Shown piece by piece: positions 62,312 to 64,000 of a stretch of DNA of 64,000 nt. The DNA is taken from contig NZ_QTJV01000004.1 of the NCBI RefSeq assembly GCF_003412465.1, forward strand, positions 124,001-188,000, given 5' to 3'. Below the pieces are notes generated by a model, which saw only the letters and a list, made by a program, of their open reading frames with translations, did no database searches and was not told the DNA's origin. The translations under genes were made by a program, and so were the position numbers. The stretch comes from Chitinophaga silvisoli. GTDB taxonomy: Bacteria; Bacteroidota; Bacteroidia; Chitinophagales; Chitinophagaceae. Positions within the stretch are counted from its first letter, which is position 1. Each line of letters begins with the position of its first letter.

Positions 62312-63406
62312 ATGAGCAGACATGGCAAAGTGCTGGTAGCAATGAGCGGCGGTATTGATAGTACCGTTACCGCCCTGATGCTGCACGAGCAGGGTTATGA
62401 AGTGGTGGGTATCACCATGAAAACCTGGGATTACGCTTCTGCCGGCTCCAGTAAGAAAGAAACCGGGTGTTGTAACCTGGACTCTTTTAATGACGCACGG
62501 GCTGCGGCTGTACATCACGGCTTCCCCCACTTCGTCCTGGACATCCGGGAAGAATTTGGCGACTACGTCATCAACAACTTCGTCGAGGAATATATGGCCG
62601 GGCGCACGCCGAATCCGTGTGTACTGTGCAATACCCATATTAAATGGCGTGCCCTGATGAAACGGGCTGATGCGATGGATTGTGCTTTTATCGCCACCGG
62701 GCACTATGCACAGATCCGTGAAGAGAATAGCCGCTGGGTACTGAGCAAGGGACTGGATGAGCTGAAAGATCAGAGTTATGTGCTCTGGGGACTGGAGCAG
62801 GATGTATTGGCCCGGACTATTTTACCACTGGGAAAATACAGGAAAACTGAGATTCGCCAGATGGCGGAAGATTTTGGGTATCCTGAGCTGGCGAAGAAGG
62901 CGGAGAGCTATGAGATCTGTTTTGTACCGGATAATGATTACCGGGGGTTCCTGAAGCGTAGAGTAGATGGATTGGAAGAGCAGGTGAATGGTGGAAACTT
63001 TGTGCTGAGTGATGGTACGATTGTAGGGCACCATAAGGGGTATCCGTTTTATACCATCGGGCAGCGCAAGGGATTGGATATTGCCCTGGGTAGGCCGATC
63101 TATGTGACGGAGATTATTCCTGAGACGAATACCGTAGTGCTGGGAGATGAAGAGGAGTTGAACAGGACGGAGACGCTGGTAGCGGGAATCAATTATATTA
63201 AGTACGATCATATCCCGGAAGGGATGGAGGCGATTACCAAGATACGGTATAAGGATAAGGGGGCGCTGAGTAATTTGTATAATGTGGACGGGAAAGTGAA
63301 GGTGAATTTTTATGGAAATGTGAAGGGGATAGCGCCGGGGCAGTCGGCGGTGTTTTATGAGGGGGATGATGTGATTGCGGGTGGAATAATACAAAGGAGT
63401 CTTTAA
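62312..63406 (+). CDS. mnmA: tRNA-specific 2-thiouridylase
   Basis: A 364-residue enzyme, the usual MnmA length. The ATP-binding loop is VAMSGGIDSTVTALML. The nucleophilic cysteine is Cys106 in NPCVLCNTHIKW and the partner cysteine is Cys203 in YEICFVPDNDY. HYAQI and KDQSYVLWGLEQDVL fit as well. It thiolates U34 of Lys, Glu and Gln tRNAs in the cytoplasm. It is a single-gene unit ending in a strong terminator. Confidence 0.97.
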   Translation: MSRHGKVLVAMSGGIDSTVTALMLHEQGYEVVGITMKTWDYASAGSSKKETGCCNLDSFNDARAAAVHHGFPHFVLDIREEFGDYVINNFVEEYMAGRTPNPCVLCNTHIKWRALMKRADAMDCAFIATGHYAQIREENSRWVLSKGLDELKDQSYVLWGLEQDVLARTILPLGKYRKTEIRQMAEDFGYPELAKKAESYEICFVPDNDYRGFLKRRVDGLEEQVNGGNFVLSDGTIVGHHKGYPFYTIGQRKGLDIALGRPIYVTEIIPETNTVVLGDEEELNRTETLVAGINYIKYDHIPEGMEAITKIRYKDKGALSNLYNVDGKVKVNFYGNVKGIAPGQSAVFYEGDDVIAGGIIQRSL

Positions 63407-63411
63407 TAAAT

Positions 63412-63443
63412 AAAAAGGGTTTGCCTGACGGCAAACCCTTTTT
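63412..63443. terminator. Strong bidirectional terminator after mnmA
   Basis: A perfect 14-bp stem AAAAAGGGTTTGCC and complement with a TGAC loop ends in seven T on the plus strand and five on the minus strand. It abuts the stop of the convergent methyltransferase gene. Confidence 0.92.
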
Positions 63444-64000
63444 TTATGACATTCTTACTGCGAACATGCTATCGGCCCCTTTTTCGTAGCCTGTGATCAC
63501 CCCTCCCTCCTGCTTTTTCAAACCGGTGGTATTTTCCAGGTGAGCGACTACCTCTTCATTCTCCTGGCGGAATACGGAGCAGGTGATATAAATCAATGAG
63601 CCTCCTGGTTTTAATAACTTCACGACATTTCCTGCAATGCTTTGTTGCAATTGCTGGAACTCCCTGATCTGTTCTTTTTTGAAGAAAGAGAGACTCTCCG
63701 GTGTACGCCCCCAGGTGCCGGAGCCGGAACAAGGCGCATCTAAAATGATATTATCAAAGCGGCGTTCGAGGGTGATTTCTTTCGTGAGATCCATGACCAT
63801 ACTGGTATAATCCCTGATGCCGGCTTCTTTGAAGCGCATATGGAGATTAGAGATGATAGTGGAACGCACATCACTTACCATCAGCTTTACTTTGGGCTCC
63901 TTATCCAATAGAAGGATAGATTTCCCTCCACTGGCCGCACAGCTATCCCACCAGGCCTCGCCTGGGTTTGGATGGAAGAGATGGCCTACCTGCTGAGAGG
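63444..64000 (-). CDS. RsmB/NOL1/NOP2-type RNA (cytosine-C5) methyltransferase, 5' end outside the window
   Basis: Only the C-terminal 185 residues are inside the window. The frame runs on to the last base, so the gene continues beyond it. The SAM-binding segment WDSCAASGGKSILLLDKEP is read from 63909-63965 and upstream. The two family cysteines are in LDAPCSGSGTWGR and LIYITCSVFRQENEEVV. Such enzymes methylate cytosines in 16S rRNA or tRNA. A TTG at 63906-63908 should not be taken as the start, because conserved sequence continues before it. Which RNA is modified cannot be decided. Confidence 0.93.
   Translation of the reverse strand, partial: SQQVGHLFHPNPGEAWWDSCAASGGKSILLLDKEPKVKLMVSDVRSTIISNLHMRFKEAGIRDYTSMVMDLTKEITLERRFDNIILDAPCSGSGTWGRTPESLSFFKKEQIREFQQLQQSIAGNVVKLLKPGGSLIYITCSVFRQENEEVVAHLENTTGLKKQEGGVITGYEKGADSMFAVRMS

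Noticed and set aside
63906..63908. TTG as start of the methyltransferase gene
   Set aside because: The conserved SAM-binding segment continues in frame upstream to the window end.

Overview
The window reads as chromosome of a Bacteroidota, most likely a Chitinophaga-like soil member of the Chitinophagaceae. The evidence is two SusC/SusD pairs, an ECF-sigma/FecR signalling set, a PorP/SprF protein next to a protein with a type IX secretion (type B) C-terminal domain, many secreted glycan-active proteins and lipoproteins, and promoters of the Bacteroidota form (TTTG or TTG, about 19 bases, TAnnTTTG). No phage, insertion sequence, CRISPR array, rRNA or tRNA was seen. The genus is an inference.

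Layout. 1-7380: end of an outer-membrane barrel gene, a secreted protein of unknown function, a PEBP-type protein, an AraC regulator, an MBOAT acyltransferase with an SGNH-like partner, a DUF2459 protein overlapping a rhomboid protease, and a DinB protein. 7384-19189 (minus strand): a sigma/anti-sigma-controlled glycan uptake locus in the order ECF sigma, phosphodiesterase, terminator, FecR, SusC with STN domain, SusD, PKD/CBM9-like lipoprotein, DUF4832 protein, DUF5009 acyltransferase, terminator. 19304-22744: unknown membrane proteins, a beta-helix lipoprotein and a di-haem cytochrome. 22980-25974: PorP/SprF plus a large secreted adhesin-like protein. 26257-30682: a second SusC/SusD pair without its own enzymes.

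31085-37954 looks like an amino-sugar/peptidoglycan recovery locus: a DeoR regulator and the operon symporter-murQ-anmK, with a secreted GH9-polysaccharide deacetylase fusion transcribed divergently. Repeated boxes of the type AAAAACGCA and ATAAAWCCGCAT lie both at the DeoR promoter and in the divergent region, which suggests one regulon. 38017-40319 is proBA. 40429-44526 holds a double SGNH esterase and a GH92 mannosidase. It is followed by a structured non-coding region with a 51-base inverted repeat and seven 11-base tandem repeats. 46102-48859 holds a small protein of unknown family, then a seven-helix membrane protein, a histidine kinase and a LuxR-type regulator with overlapping ends.

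48951-62174 is a near-complete hexuronate island in three transcription units: kduI-kduD-lacI-GH88-GH154, uxaA, and uxaB-uxaC-kdgK-kdgA with the transporter gene behind its own promoter. Unsaturated uronates pass through KduI and KduD, and galacturonate/tagaturonate passes through UxaC, UxaB and UxaA. Both routes meet at 2-keto-3-deoxygluconate, which KdgK and KdgA convert to pyruvate and glyceraldehyde-3-phosphate. Two perfect LacI-type palindromes sit on the -33 elements of the kduI and transporter promoters with identical geometry. The window ends with mnmA and the 5'-truncated gene of an RNA cytosine-C5 methyltransferase.
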